Numbered from the stretch's first letter, positions 8,692 through 17,444 are shown. The stretch: 57,274 nucleotides of DNA from an uncultured Alistipes sp. (GCA_949286165.1 CASDZK010000035.1:1-57274), one strand, 5' to 3'. Numbers and translations: made by a program. Notes: generated by a model from the letters alone, not told the origin.

Positions 8692-8725
8692 CCCTCCGAA
8701 ACTTATCTGAAAATACAACCGATTT

Positions 8726-9832
8726 ATGAAAAACAAATGCTTTTCCCGCCTGTGGGCCGCGCTCGGTCTGCTGCTCCTGCCGGCGGTTCCGGAAGCCGCT
8801 GCCCGCGACCGGGTCCCCGCTTCCGCTCCCGTACTCGATACGGTTATCGAACAATTGCGCGAAACTTACGGCCTGCCCTGTGTGACCGTCGCCGTGGTAA
8901 AGAACGAAAAACTGGTCTATGTCCATGCCTACGGTTATCAGGATACGGCGAACCGGATTCCTGCCGTCAATGAGAACCTGTTCCGCATCGCCAGCATTTC
9001 CAAGCCGGTGACGCAGGTCGCCATTCTGTTGCTGGCGGACGAGGGGCGGTTGTCGCTCGACGACAAGGTGTTCGGCGAAGGCGCTATTCTGGGGAACGAT
9101 TTCGGCCCGGTTCCGCCCGGTTCCCGCAAGGATGAGATTACCGTCCGCAACCTGCTCGAACATAAGGGAGGGTGGCAGAATGTCCCCAACGATCCCATGT
9201 TCGCCTACAACGATCTGGATCAGCATGCCTTGATCGCCGAACTGCTGGCCAACCGTCCGTTGGCTACGGCGCCCGGCGAAAACTACTACTATTCCAATTT
9301 CGGCTATCTGGTATTGGGGCGCGTCATCGAAAAGGTAACGGGCATGCCTTACGAAAAGTTCGTCCGGAAGGCCGTCCTGAAACCCTGCGGCATCAAACAC
9401 ATGTGCATCGGGGGCAATACGGAGGCCGACCGCGTGCGCAACGAAGTGAAATATTATTGGGAACCCTACGACTGGTCCGGCGAGCCTTTCAACGTGACGC
9501 GGATGGATGCGCACGGGGGATGGCTGGCTTCCGCCGCCGATCTGGCCCGCCTGATCGTCCGCATCGACCGGAATCCGGAGGTCCCCGACCTGGTTTCCGA
9601 AGGCATGCTTTCCCAAACCTATTTCGGGAACCAGGTGTGGAACCATACCGGTTCGTTGCCCGGTACCTCTACCGTACTGATGCGGCTCGACGACGAATAT
9701 TCCTTTGTCGTGCTGGCCAATTACCGTTCGTTCAAGGAGACCTATTGGAACGATTTTATCAATAAGACGGCCGATGCGGTCCGCCGTCAGCCGTGGACCG
9801 ATATCGACCTGTTCGGAACCCTGAAATATTGA
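8726..9832 (+). CDS. Exported serine hydrolase, beta-lactamase/class C-like family
   Basis: 368 residues with an SPI-like signal peptide (to about Ala25-Ala26). The PF00144 fold is marked by the nucleophile motif S-I-S-K (Ser90, Lys93), the Y-S-N triad at 189-191, and H-T-G at 307-309, which replaces the KTG triad as in many esterase/DD-peptidase relatives. Such enzymes are periplasmic esterases, D-amino-acid peptidases or EstB-like hydrolases. Resistance to beta-lactams should not be assumed. It is the first gene of a tight three-gene operon: the nitroreductase starts 6 bp after its stop. Confidence 0.88.
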   Translation: MKNKCFSRLWAALGLLLLPAVPEAAARDRVPASAPVLDTVIEQLRETYGLPCVTVAVVKNEKLVYVHAYGYQDTANRIPAVNENLFRIASISKPVTQVAILLLADEGRLSLDDKVFGEGAILGNDFGPVPPGSRKDEITVRNLLEHKGGWQNVPNDPMFAYNDLDQHALIAELLANRPLATAPGENYYYSNFGYLVLGRVIEKVTGMPYEKFVRKAVLKPCGIKHMCIGGNTEADRVRNEVKYYWEPYDWSGEPFNVTRMDAHGGWLASAADLARLIVRIDRNPEVPDLVSEGMLSQTYFGNQVWNHTGSLPGTSTVLMRLDDEYSFVVLANYRSFKETYWNDFINKTADAVRRQPWTDIDLFGTLKY

Positions 9833-9838
9833 GACATT

Positions 9839-10405
9839 ATGGATTTTACCCGATTGGTCATGGAAAACCGGAGCCGTCGCCGGTTCCGGCAGGATAAGCC
9901 GGTGGACCGCGAAACGTTGGAACAATTGGTCGCGTTGGCCCGCTATGTTCCTTCGGCCCGCAATATGCAGCCGTTGAAATTCAGGATCGTGAACGAGCCG
10001 GAGCTTTGCGCCCGCGTGTTCGACACGTTGGCATGGGCCGGTTATCTGGGCGGCTGGAAACCGGCCGAGGGGGAACGCCCTGCGGCTTATGTCGTTATCT
10101 GCAACGACCGCCGGCTGGCCGAGAACAGTCTTTGGGACCAGGGCATTACGGCCCAGACGCTGATGTTGGGGGCGACGGAGCGGTCGCTCGGCGGCTGCAT
10201 CGTCGCCGCTATCCGGAAAAAGGAGCTGGCGCAGGCGTTGCGGCTCGATGCGTCGCTCGAACCGGTACTCGTGCTGGCGCTCGGCTATCCGGACGAGACG
10301 GTGGAGGTGGTCGGGATGCGCGACGGCGACGTAAAATATTACCGCGACGAGAACGGCACGCATTATGTGCCTAAGCGGTCGATGGATGAATTACTCATAA
10401 AATAA
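9839..10405 (+). CDS. Nitroreductase family flavoprotein
   Basis: 188 residues, cytoplasmic. The FMN-dependent nitroreductase fold is shown by the N-terminal R-S-R-R-R-F phosphate-binding segment (about 12-17), P-S-A-R-N-M-Q-P near 40-47, and the G-A-T-E-R-S-L-G-G-C stretch near 117-127, where the family places its isoalloxazine and phosphate contacts. It ends with a lineage-typical tail. Likely activity is NAD(P)H-dependent reduction of quinones or nitro compounds; the natural substrate is unknown. It is sandwiched with gaps of 6 and 5 bp between the serine hydrolase and yqhD, pointing to co-expression with another NAD(P)H-linked reductase. Confidence 0.9.
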   Translation: MDFTRLVMENRSRRRFRQDKPVDRETLEQLVALARYVPSARNMQPLKFRIVNEPELCARVFDTLAWAGYLGGWKPAEGERPAAYVVICNDRRLAENSLWDQGITAQTLMLGATERSLGGCIVAAIRKKELAQALRLDASLEPVLVLALGYPDETVEVVGMRDGDVKYYRDENGTHYVPKRSMDELLIK

Positions 10406-10410
10406 CGATT

Positions 10411-11571
10411 ATGGAAAACTTTATTACGCAAAACCCGACTAAACTGATTTTCGGGAAGGGTAGTGCGGCCCGCATTTCCGGCGAAATTCCCGCCGACGCG
10501 CGCGTCATGGTGCTGTACGGCGGCGGCAGCATTAAGAAAAACGGCGCTTACGACGACGTGATGGCGGCGCTTAGGGGCCGCCGGGTTACGGAGTTCGGCG
10601 GTATCGAACCCAATCCCAAATACGAGACGCTCATGAAGGCCGTTGAGGCGGCCCGTGCGGCGGAAACGGATTACCTGTTGGCCGTAGGGGGCGGTTCCGT
10701 CATCGACGGCACGAAATTCATCGCCTGCGCTTTGCGTTACGACGGGGCCAATCCGTGGGATTTTTTGGTGGACCCCGCTTTGCTGAAACCCGTCCGGCCG
10801 CTTCCTCTGGCGGCGGTGCTGACCTTGCCGGCCACCGGTTCCGAGATGAATAACGGAGGGGTCATTTCCCGGTATTCCACTGGGGAAAAATTGGCTTTCC
10901 ATCATAATGAGGTGTTTCCCCGCTTTTCGGTACTCGATCCCTGTTACTGCTTCACGTTGCCCGACCGTCAGGTGGCCAACGGCATTGTGGACACTTTCGC
11001 CCATGTGCTGGAACAATACCTGACCTATCCGTCGCAGGCGATGGTGCAGGACCGTTTCGCCGAAGGCATTCTGCTGACGCTGAAAGAGATCGCGCAACCG
11101 TTGATGGCCGATCATACCGATTACGACCTGATGTCCAATTTCATGATCGCCGCCACGATGGGGCTGAACGGCTATATCGCCTGGGGCGTGCCGCAGGACT
11201 GGGCTACCCACATGATCGGCCACGAGCTGACCGCCCTGCACGGATTGGACCACGGCGTTACGCTGGCTATCGTTTATCCTGCGCTGATGCAGGTCTTGCG
11301 CGAGCCGAAAGCGGAAAAGCTGCTGCAATACGGCGAACGGGTGTGGAATATCGATGCCGGCAGCCGTGAGGCGCGTATCGACGCGACGATCGCACGGACC
11401 CGCGCTTTTTTCGAATCGTTGGGTATCCGGACGCGCCTGTCCGATTACGGTATCGGCGTTTCCACCATCGACGCCATCGTCAAACGGTTCTCCGACCGCG
11501 GCTGGAAATTGGGCGAACGGGCCGACGTGGGGCCCGATACCGTCCGGCTTATTCTCGAAGCGGCCATGTAA
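10411..11571 (+). CDS. yqhD: NADPH-dependent iron-containing alcohol dehydrogenase (aldehyde reductase)
   Basis: 386 residues, colinear with E. coli YqhD almost throughout. The Rossmann-side G-G-G-S motifs are at 37-40 and 93-96. Metal ligands Asp194, His198, His267 and His281 fall at the same residue numbers as in YqhD. The family reduces short-chain aldehydes with NADPH, protecting against reactive aldehydes such as those from lipid peroxidation or glyoxal. It is the last gene of the operon, followed 13 bp later by a strong intrinsic terminator. A butanol-dehydrogenase label would mean the same family. Confidence 0.93.
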   Translation: MENFITQNPTKLIFGKGSAARISGEIPADARVMVLYGGGSIKKNGAYDDVMAALRGRRVTEFGGIEPNPKYETLMKAVEAARAAETDYLLAVGGGSVIDGTKFIACALRYDGANPWDFLVDPALLKPVRPLPLAAVLTLPATGSEMNNGGVISRYSTGEKLAFHHNEVFPRFSVLDPCYCFTLPDRQVANGIVDTFAHVLEQYLTYPSQAMVQDRFAEGILLTLKEIAQPLMADHTDYDLMSNFMIAATMGLNGYIAWGVPQDWATHMIGHELTALHGLDHGVTLAIVYPALMQVLREPKAEKLLQYGERVWNIDAGSREARIDATIARTRAFFESLGIRTRLSDYGIGVSTIDAIVKRFSDRGWKLGERADVGPDTVRLILEAAM

Positions 11572-11584
11572 TCGGTTTTCTCGA

Positions 11585-11626
11585 AAGCGGGCGTCCGGGG
11601 CACTCCGGACGCCCGCTTATTTTTCC
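11585..11626 (+). terminator. Intrinsic terminator of the yqhD operon
   Basis: Perfect 14-bp stem (11585-11598 with 11605-11618), a 6-nt loop and a T-rich tail. It sits between convergent genes and may also help end the minus-strand transcript arriving from 11661. Confidence 0.85.
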
Positions 11627-11660
11627 TGAAAAGACGTTTTTTACGGATTTTTGAAAATGC

Positions 11661-12539
11661 TTACGGTTTTAGCCTCGAAGTCGCCTTTCCGTCCGTGTCG
11701 ACATAGCAGTTCGAGCCGAGGTGCAGAATCAAGTCTTTCCCGCCGTGTATCAAATCTTCCACGGTAAATGCGTGAAATTTATGCATGGTCATTCCTCCGG
11801 GCATTTCTATGTCTTTGTATTTCTGATATTTTCCCGGGTTTTCGTGAAAATCTTCTATGAAGGTTCCGAAATAATAGGGATGATCCCTGATTTCCGTTTC
11901 CCACAGGTTGTAGGCTTTTATCTTTTTCCGCCATTCGTCGGTGTATATCTTTTCCCCTTCTCCGATTTTGTTGTCTATTGCTCCGTCTATGCCGGCGCAT
12001 AGCAGCAGGCAGGAGACTATTTTTCCGCTTTGGCGGTCGTAGAGGGGGATATAATAGGGGAAATCCGGTTCGAAGGCAGTCCAGTCTCCGCCTCTGAATA
12101 TCTCGTTTTTCCATACTACGGTGGTGTCCGGTCCCGGCGCATCGAAATGAACCACTTTTACGGTGTCGTATTCCGGGGTGTTTTTCAACATCTCCATCGT
12201 GGAGGAGCGGTAGGTAAATGCAGTAATCGAATCGGTCCGATAATGCTCCTGATAATGAAAAACATACCAGTACGGCCAGTAGATTCCGCGTACGATCTCT
12301 TCATAAAGTTCCGCCAGTTCCTTGAGTTCCTGCGCCTGTATGGTTCCTCCTTCCCGCAGAGCGGTCTGTATCTTCTTCGCCTTTTCGACGTAGGACGCAT
12401 GGATTTTCTTTACCTTTTCCGGCATTTGCAGCTTGGCTACTTTTTCTTCGTAAAAATTTTTATCGGCTATCGTCGTGTTTTGCGCGTAAGTTGAAACGGT
12501 CAGGATGAGACAACCTACGTATATTCCTATCTTTTTCAT
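11661..12539 (-). CDS. Secreted protein of unknown function, paralogue 1
   Basis: 292 residues with an SPI signal peptide ending near A-Q (residues 19-20). It is clearly paralogous to the upstream gene at 12691-13479. The shared core includes R-E-G-G-T, E-L-K-x-x-x-E-L-Y, G-D-W-T-A-F, P-Y-Y-I-P-L-Y-D-R, S-G-K-I-V-S-C, L-C-A-G-I-D-G, E-G-E-K-I-Y-T-D-E-W and a C-terminal G-G-K-D-L-I-L-H-x-G-S-N. The two conserved Cys in the S-C-L-L-L-C stretch could form a disulfide. I do not recognise the family. It differs from the paralogue by an extra segment around residues 125-150. The 151-bp gap to the upstream paralogue and shared strand suggest one transcript. Confidence 0.8.
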   Translation of the reverse strand: MKKIGIYVGCLILTVSTYAQNTTIADKNFYEEKVAKLQMPEKVKKIHASYVEKAKKIQTALREGGTIQAQELKELAELYEEIVRGIYWPYWYVFHYQEHYRTDSITAFTYRSSTMEMLKNTPEYDTVKVVHFDAPGPDTTVVWKNEIFRGGDWTAFEPDFPYYIPLYDRQSGKIVSCLLLCAGIDGAIDNKIGEGEKIYTDEWRKKIKAYNLWETEIRDHPYYFGTFIEDFHENPGKYQKYKDIEMPGGMTMHKFHAFTVEDLIHGGKDLILHLGSNCYVDTDGKATSRLKP

Positions 12540-12690
12540 GGTATCGAGTGTTTATGGGTTTATTGATCATAGTGTTTCTGGTTTTCTTTCTCCGCAAGAT
12601 TCGATCGGTGCGAAGAAACGGTTCAGGAGAGCCGGTCCGAAAAAAGAAGGACCGACTATGAAACAATCGTTTTGTTCCGGAGCATTTTTT

Positions 12691-13479
12691 TCACTCTTTC
12701 AATCTCAGTTTCGTGGAACCGTCCCGATTGACGTAAATGTTCGATCCGACATGTAGGATGAGGTCTTTCCCTCCGTTCAGCAGGTCTTCCAGCGAGAGCG
12801 GCCATAACATCGTACAGGTAATTCCTCCGGGAAATTCCGTCTCTTTGTATAGTTTCGGATCCGGATAGTCGGGTGCCGTTTCCGGCGTGACCCAGGCATG
12901 CAGTCCCCGGTTGCTCGTTTCCACTATGTTATAGGCTTTTATCTTTTCCTTCCATTCGTCGGTATATATTTTTTCTCCCTCCGTTATTTTGTTGTCTATT
13001 TTTCCGTCGATTCCGGCGCACAGGATGAGGCAGGAAACGATTTTTCCGCTTGAACGGTCATAGAGGGGGATATAATAGGGAATGTCCAAATCGAAGGCGG
13101 TCCAGTCCCCGTATGCGGCGGCGATCGCTTTTCTCGTATCGCCGTTATAATGCGTTTTATAGGCTTCCAGCATGTTTTTTGTGGACGGTCGGTAGGAAAA
13201 CAGGGTGTCTCCTTCGACGATTCGGTAGAAATTAATCGCGGAGCGGGTCAATCCGCCTTGGATGAACCCAATCATTTTATTGTACAGTTCCGATACCTGT
13301 TTCAGCTCCCAGGCCGTTACCGTGCCCCCTTCCTTCAGGGTGTTCTGTAACTTTTTTACCGTTTCCACATATGAAAAATAATATTCATCCACTCCTGTGG
13401 CTGCTTTGGGTTTTTCGTTTTGTGCGGATGCCATATTTATCCAAAGACAACAGATGATAAATAGTATGATTTTTTTCAT
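12691..13479 (-). CDS. Secreted protein of unknown function, paralogue 2
   Basis: 262 residues with an SPI signal (MKKIILFIICCLWINMASAQ). It shares the conserved core of paralogue 1 over nearly its full length, including P-Y-Y-I-P-L-Y-D-R, S-G-K-I-V-S-C, A-G-I-D-G and the C-terminal G-G-K-D-L-I-L-H-V-G-S-N. An amphipathic helical N-terminus (about 25-75) precedes the core. It should act in the periplasm or at the surface; no catalytic motif is recognised. It is probably transcribed from the promoter at 13671-13702, which gives a leader of about 185 nt containing a conserved hairpin. The same leader recurs before the gene at 14225-15403. Confidence 0.8.
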   Translation of the reverse strand: MKKIILFIICCLWINMASAQNEKPKAATGVDEYYFSYVETVKKLQNTLKEGGTVTAWELKQVSELYNKMIGFIQGGLTRSAINFYRIVEGDTLFSYRPSTKNMLEAYKTHYNGDTRKAIAAAYGDWTAFDLDIPYYIPLYDRSSGKIVSCLILCAGIDGKIDNKITEGEKIYTDEWKEKIKAYNIVETSNRGLHAWVTPETAPDYPDPKLYKETEFPGGITCTMLWPLSLEDLLNGGKDLILHVGSNIYVNRDGSTKLRLKE

Positions 13480-13572
13480 GATATATCGTATTTAAGTGTA
13501 CCCATATGTTTCGTATTGTAATTGATACGAATGTTTTATTGAGAATTAAGACCGATCCTGAAAAATACAACT

Positions 13573-13702
13573 AAGAACCGGTCCTAATGAACCGTTTTAT
13601 TGAGGAGTATGTTTCTTAATTTTTTCATGCCAGAATAAAATTAAGGGTAAACCGGATTTCGTTGATGCCATAAACTTAGGAAATTTTAATTTAACATCCA
13701 AA
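13573..13702 (-). repeat. Duplicated promoter/leader, copy U1
   Basis: Homologous over at least 130 bp, with gaps, to 15664-15802. On the minus strand it carries TTTG (13699-13702), a 20-nt spacer and TAAGTTTA (13671-13678), a promoter with one -7 mismatch. A leader hairpin follows (arms CTTAATTTT and AAAATTAAG, about 13616-13645). In the other copy the arms are CTTGGTTTT and AAAACTAAG, so pairing is kept despite base changes. Confidence 0.65.
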
Positions 13703-14035
13703 TGTTTTTTTGATAGTTTGGGAAAAATAATTTGTAATAGTTTTGTATCTTACTGTATATTAGTGGTTTGTTGTGTTTTGTGGTTTGGCTTTTTTGATTT
13801 GGTCTTCGTAAAGCCATCCGATTTTGTGTGCAGATTGGAATTATTTGGGTAGGGATGTATCGGTATAAGGCTTAGTGATTTGCAAAGTGATTGATTTAGA
13901 GGCTGACTAAAAAGTGATTTTATCTTTTGTAGAATTGGATATTTGCATTCGTTCTCGGATAGGAAATACGAATGAAATACCTCCGGAAACTGTAAAGCAC
14001 GATTTTTTAATCAGTCTCTTTGTCGAAGGAAATGG

Positions 14036-14145
14036 ATTTGGATTGTTTTTTCAGTCCTAATTTCGTGGAACCGCCGCATTTTGTACACAGAGTTTGAGCC
14101 GGGGTACAAGATGCGGTTTCCCTTCCTCACAGTAAATTTACCGTC
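14036..14145 (-). pseudogene. Decayed C-terminal remnant of the secreted paralogue family
   Basis: Read on the minus strand, this DNA aligns with the last 80-100 bp of the paralogues at 11661 and 12691, for example the shared GGTTCCACGAAA block and the G-S-N codons. G-x-x-x-L-I-L-x-x-G-S-N is in one frame and the following G-S-T-K-L-x-L-K is in another, so at least one indel lies between them. No full-length gene precedes it: the upstream DNA belongs to the unrelated gene at 14225-15403. It marks a third family copy that has been deleted. Confidence 0.7.
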
Positions 14146-14161
14146 TGTTACTGTGAGGAAG
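14122..14161. other. Perfect 14-bp inverted repeat
   Basis: CTTCCTCACAGTAA (14122-14135) and its exact reverse complement (14148-14161) flank a 12-nt loop. It lies about 65 bp past the stop of the secreted gene at 14225. There is no T-run, so it is not a canonical intrinsic terminator. It may stabilise the 3' end or have arisen with the deletion that left the paralogue remnant. Confidence 0.6.
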
Positions 14162-14224
14162 AGGAACTCTTTGAGATATTTCTTGAGTGGAGCGGTTGTA
14201 CTTTGAATCGTTCGGTTTTTCGGG

Positions 14225-15403
14225 TCAATCCTGCGGATATTCGTCGTGTCGGAAAGGGTAGAGGGGTAGCCAGACGAACCCTTCATTTTGAGACCATGTC
14301 ACGTCGTAGTAGTGCATGGAATATATCTTCCCGTCTGGAGTGAAATATCCGTAAAAGCTTCCTTCGGGCAGTTCGGCCAGTGCTTGGGCGATTTGGCTGT
14401 TAAGTGAATTTTTCGACTCGAATTTCGTCCGTTGTCCCGGTTTGAACATGGGCAAATAGTATTCGGGTTTGTTTTGTTTGGTAGCGAACAATCCTTTTTC
14501 GAATAGTCTGCGTGCAGTCGATTCATTAGAATCGATAAGAATTCCGGCCTTGTATTTTTTGACAGAGTCTATTTTTTCGTTGAGATATCGTGCCAACGCT
14601 TCCGCATTTTCATATTCTCCGGTAGGTATGGAGGTAATTTTGCAGGATTTGATTTTTCCTTTTCGTGCATCGAAAAGATATTCCGTTTTATGGAGGTATC
14701 CGTATATTCCCCGTACGCTGTTGGTTCCTCCGCGCAGTTCTCCGCTAACCCATGTTGCAGGCGTGTTTCCCGGAATGAATTTCAGGTTTGCCGCCTGTTC
14801 CATGCGCCGAATGAGGGAATCGGTTCCGGGTCTGCGGTCGGCTTTTCCGTCGTAGATGTAGGGCGTTACGGTCATTAGAAATAACTTGCCGTCGGTAATC
14901 CTCCAGGTGCAGGTAAAGCCTCTTCTGCAGTTGAAAGCGCGTATGTCCGGATTGCTTAGCGGAAATCCGTAAGCACGGTCGTAAACGGTGTCCGTGGCCG
15001 GAACGACCTGTTCGGGAAATCCGGGGAGTTGGAGCAGGGGCGATTTTTCGAGCAGGATGATGCGATTGTCGTAGTATAGTGTGTCGCATACGGTATTGTT
15101 GAGGTTGGCCTCGAGCGGTAACCTGAAATTGTCTATCCGGGCATCGTCGGTACCGAAATCGCCTCCCAATCTCCATCCCTTTCGGGAGGCGGAACCGGTA
15201 TAGAATTTTTCGTCGAGACCGGAGTCGTACATTCTTCGGGAAACGACTCTGGGGCTACCGTTTATATACATGCTGTCTGTATATCTGAGGGTCACGTTTT
15301 CCCGGTCGGATATATCGGTGGAATAAACGGTTTTGACGAGCTGGGAGAATGACGGCAGGGGAATCGACAGACTGGCTGTTAATAAGATAAAATAAGTTTT
15401 CAT
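14225..15403 (-). CDS. Large secreted protein of unknown function
   Basis: 392 residues with an SPI signal peptide (MKTYFILLTASLSIPLPSFSQ). The body is rich in beta-type segments. A Cys pair near N-C-R-R-G-F-T-C could form a disulfide. The C-terminus contains two short Y-x-x-P-D-G-K/S-Y type stretches. It shares no clear protein homology with the two paralogues downstream but shares their duplicated promoter/leader, so the three are probably co-regulated. The remnant of another family member lies immediately after its stop. No domain is recognised, and the compartment is inferred from the signal only. Confidence 0.75.
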   Translation of the reverse strand: MKTYFILLTASLSIPLPSFSQLVKTVYSTDISDRENVTLRYTDSMYINGSPRVVSRRMYDSGLDEKFYTGSASRKGWRLGGDFGTDDARIDNFRLPLEANLNNTVCDTLYYDNRIILLEKSPLLQLPGFPEQVVPATDTVYDRAYGFPLSNPDIRAFNCRRGFTCTWRITDGKLFLMTVTPYIYDGKADRRPGTDSLIRRMEQAANLKFIPGNTPATWVSGELRGGTNSVRGIYGYLHKTEYLFDARKGKIKSCKITSIPTGEYENAEALARYLNEKIDSVKKYKAGILIDSNESTARRLFEKGLFATKQNKPEYYLPMFKPGQRTKFESKNSLNSQIAQALAELPEGSFYGYFTPDGKIYSMHYYDVTWSQNEGFVWLPLYPFRHDEYPQD

Positions 15404-15663
15404 GCGAACAGGGTTTATAGGTTTTACAATTCAGTCATAATAATATCTTACGATTCGATTCTTTCCGCGGATTTCGAATATGACATTCGGTTGTTGGCGC
15501 GAGGCCTCTGAATCTTGCGGGGACGGTTCCAATAAGCCGTTGGGGATATCCGGATGGTTATGCGTAACGACAATATCGGTCCCGAACCGAGGAGTGCATC
15601 CGCTGATATTTATTGTATTATGCTTGGTTTTAATAAAAATTACCTATTCTTTAAAATATTTTA
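15404..15663. other. Leader region of the large secreted protein
   Basis: About 260 bp between the start codon and the duplicated leader block. Most of the corresponding length is missing from copy U1, so this looks like an insertion within the leader or a deletion in the other copy. No coding region or strong hairpin is seen. Confidence 0.4.
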
Positions 15664-15802
15664 TGGCAAGAACCGGTTATAAAAAATCCTTTTATTGATA
15701 AGGAGTGTATTTCTTGGTTTTTTCATATCAGAAGAAAACTAAGGGAAGAAAAGAATTTTATCGTTGCCGTAAATTTATGAATTTTTTTAGCTGTTTGCCA
15801 AA
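15664..15802 (-). repeat. Duplicated promoter/leader, copy U2
   Basis: Homologue of 13573-13702. The minus-strand promoter reads TTTG (15799-15802), a 21-nt spacer and TAAATTTA (15770-15777), with the same position and the same -7 mismatch as copy U1. The leader hairpin around 15713-15745 keeps pairing through a G-U and a compensatory change. It implies a leader of about 360 nt before the gene ending at 14225. Confidence 0.65.
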
Positions 15803-15977
15803 TAGTTTCGGAAATATCTTCGAATTTTGTCGTGATTTATTGTAATCTATCGAAAAGTAATTTGTTGTACTACGGTTTTAACCTCGCCGGTCCCGGATCA
15901 TTCTGTCGAATGAGGAGATTCCGCATCTGTCGGCAGGCGAACCGGTCGGCCTGCCGGTCAGACACGGTTGTCCGGTC
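15803..15977. other. Intergenic DNA after the DUF418 gene
   Basis: Contains a G+C-rich run near 15895-15960 that may fold (GGTCCC, GGCAGGCG, GCCTGCC segments). It lies past the 3' end of the DUF418 gene and could serve as its terminator, but no clean stem plus T-run is visible. Confidence 0.3.
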
Positions 15978-17144
15978 TTATATCCACGTTCCTTTACGCC
16001 ATAAGAATTCCAGCGGTCCCTGTTTGTGGCGTGCGAGCCACCACCGGCTGAACATCAGCTGGACGGCAACGATCAGCAGGGCGATGGCTGCGCTGGTTGT
16101 CGCGCCGGCATACCGGTACATGCCCAACCCGAATCCGTAATAGACGGTTACGCCGATGATCGACTGGCCGATATAGTTCGTCAGGCTCATACGACCGTAA
16201 GGAATCAACAGCTTCTGCCAGCTGTATCCCCGTTCTTTTCTGAACCAGAGCAGGGTAAATCCGGAAACGAGAACCGCCATGAACGCGAAGTTGGCGTAGG
16301 AGGAAACGGCTGTCCGGTAGGGGACGGACAAGGCGGGACCGGTCAGTTCGGCGGTAAATGTTTTTAAAACGTAGAGCGGCACGAAAGCGATAGCGGCATA
16401 TTTCAGCGTCCTTTTCCAGAAGCGGACCGAGGTTTCGCTCCGGATGAAATACCTCCTGCGCCCCAGCAGCATGCCGAACATGAACAGGGCGGCCGTTTGG
16501 AACAACCGGCCGTTTTCCACTTGCCAGATGTTGCTGTACATCTGGCCGTCTCCGATGTTGGACCGCAATACCTCGAAAAAACCGCCGTGGGCGGTCGCTT
16601 CCTGGGCACGCTGGAAATAAGGAAGATACCGGTTCGATACCGGCAGGTAGTCGGCATCGATGACGGCATACAACGCCCGTCCCCATTCTACGGGTTGCAA
16701 CAGCAGAAACAAGGCGATCAGGCAGACGGTCCGGTCCTTCAGCCGACAGACCGGAATCAGTGCGAGCCCTACGACCGCATACAGCAATAAAATATCCCCG
16801 TTGTAGAACAGGGCGTGCAGTTGGGCGAACAGGGCGAGCAATACCATCCGCCAGGCGAAACGTGCCCGGAAATCGGTTCCCCGCTTTTCCGCGTTGCGGA
16901 ACTGGATGTAGAAACTGAAGCCGAACAACAGGGAGAAAGTAGCGTAGGCTTTTCCTGCGAACAGAAAGAACAGCAGGTCCCATACCTGTCGGTCGATTGC
17001 CTGCAACCAGAGCGGTAACGGCTCTAACGGCAGAAACAGGTTGTAGTGTTCCAGATTATGCAACAATACGATGGCCAGCAGGGCATATCCGCGAAGGGCG
17101 TCCACTACTTCCAGCCGTTGGGTCGTTTGCAAGGGACGGGTCAT
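15978..17144 (-). CDS. DUF418-family polytopic membrane protein (YeiB-like)
   Basis: 388 residues from the ATG that opens M-T-R-P-L-Q. An in-frame extension to 17291 is rejected because its codons run into the dispersed repeat at 17249-17371. The N-terminal R-L-E-V-V-D-A-L-R-G-Y-A-L-L helix is the family signature, about eight to ten hydrophobic helices follow, and the C-terminal DUF418 domain includes Y-G-R-M-S-L-T-N-Y. The family is related to acyltransferase-3/HGSNAT-type membrane proteins; its substrate is unknown. A -7-like box (TACCTTTA on the minus strand) lies about 20 bp upstream. The gene stands alone. Confidence 0.87.
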   Translation of the reverse strand: MTRPLQTTQRLEVVDALRGYALLAIVLLHNLEHYNLFLPLEPLPLWLQAIDRQVWDLLFFLFAGKAYATFSLLFGFSFYIQFRNAEKRGTDFRARFAWRMVLLALFAQLHALFYNGDILLLYAVVGLALIPVCRLKDRTVCLIALFLLLQPVEWGRALYAVIDADYLPVSNRYLPYFQRAQEATAHGGFFEVLRSNIGDGQMYSNIWQVENGRLFQTAALFMFGMLLGRRRYFIRSETSVRFWKRTLKYAAIAFVPLYVLKTFTAELTGPALSVPYRTAVSSYANFAFMAVLVSGFTLLWFRKERGYSWQKLLIPYGRMSLTNYIGQSIIGVTVYYGFGLGMYRYAGATTSAAIALLIVAVQLMFSRWWLARHKQGPLEFLWRKGTWI

Positions 17145-17248
17145 GTCGTTTCGTTTTAGCGGGTAAAGGTAATAAAGACGGTTTCTGTGTCGTCCGCCGG
17201 CCCGGCGAGGGCGGTTGAAAGCGGAAAGCGGAAAGACCGAAATGAAAA

Positions 17249-17371
17249 AAGTTGTCCCCAAAGGTTTCAGGCGCAAAGCTTTGATTTTCAAAGATGAGGG
17301 AGCGTGCCGACGTACGTGGCCGAATCTTTGGAAAGCAGTAACGCAGCAGATGAATCCTTTTGGGACAACTT
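17249..17371 (+). repeat. Dispersed inverted-repeat element, copy 2
   Basis: Homologue of copy 1 with outer arms AAGTTGTCCC (17249-17258) and GGGACAACTT (17362-17371), then a partly paired AAAGG..CCTTT section. Where copy 1 has TTCAAAAAGG/CCTTTTTGAA, this copy has TCCCCAAAGG/CCTTTTGGGA, so changes on both arms preserve pairing. The internal TTTTCAAAGAT/ATCTTTGGAAA stem is intact. It sits between the DUF418 and fabG genes. Confidence 0.75.
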
Positions 17372-17385
17372 GCCGGTCAAGTATG

Positions 17386-17418
17386 AAAGGGAGGCTGTTC
17401 TATTCAGCCCCCTCTTTT
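17386..17418. terminator. Probable bidirectional terminator, fabG 3' end
   Basis: AAAGGGAGGCTG (17386-17397) pairs with CAGCCCCCTCTTTT (17405-17418) around a 7-nt loop. There are T residues on both strands. It lies 27 bp after the fabG stop on the minus strand. The same GGGAGG..CCCCC hairpin follows copy 1 of the repeat near the hsp20 3' end, so it appears to travel with the repeat. Confidence 0.65.
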
Positions 17419-17444
17419 CTCAATTCAGATCGGATTCGCGGCGA

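Noticed and set aside
17145..17291. Upstream extension of the DUF418 protein
   Set aside because: The additional codons overlap the dispersed repeat and break the family N-terminus.
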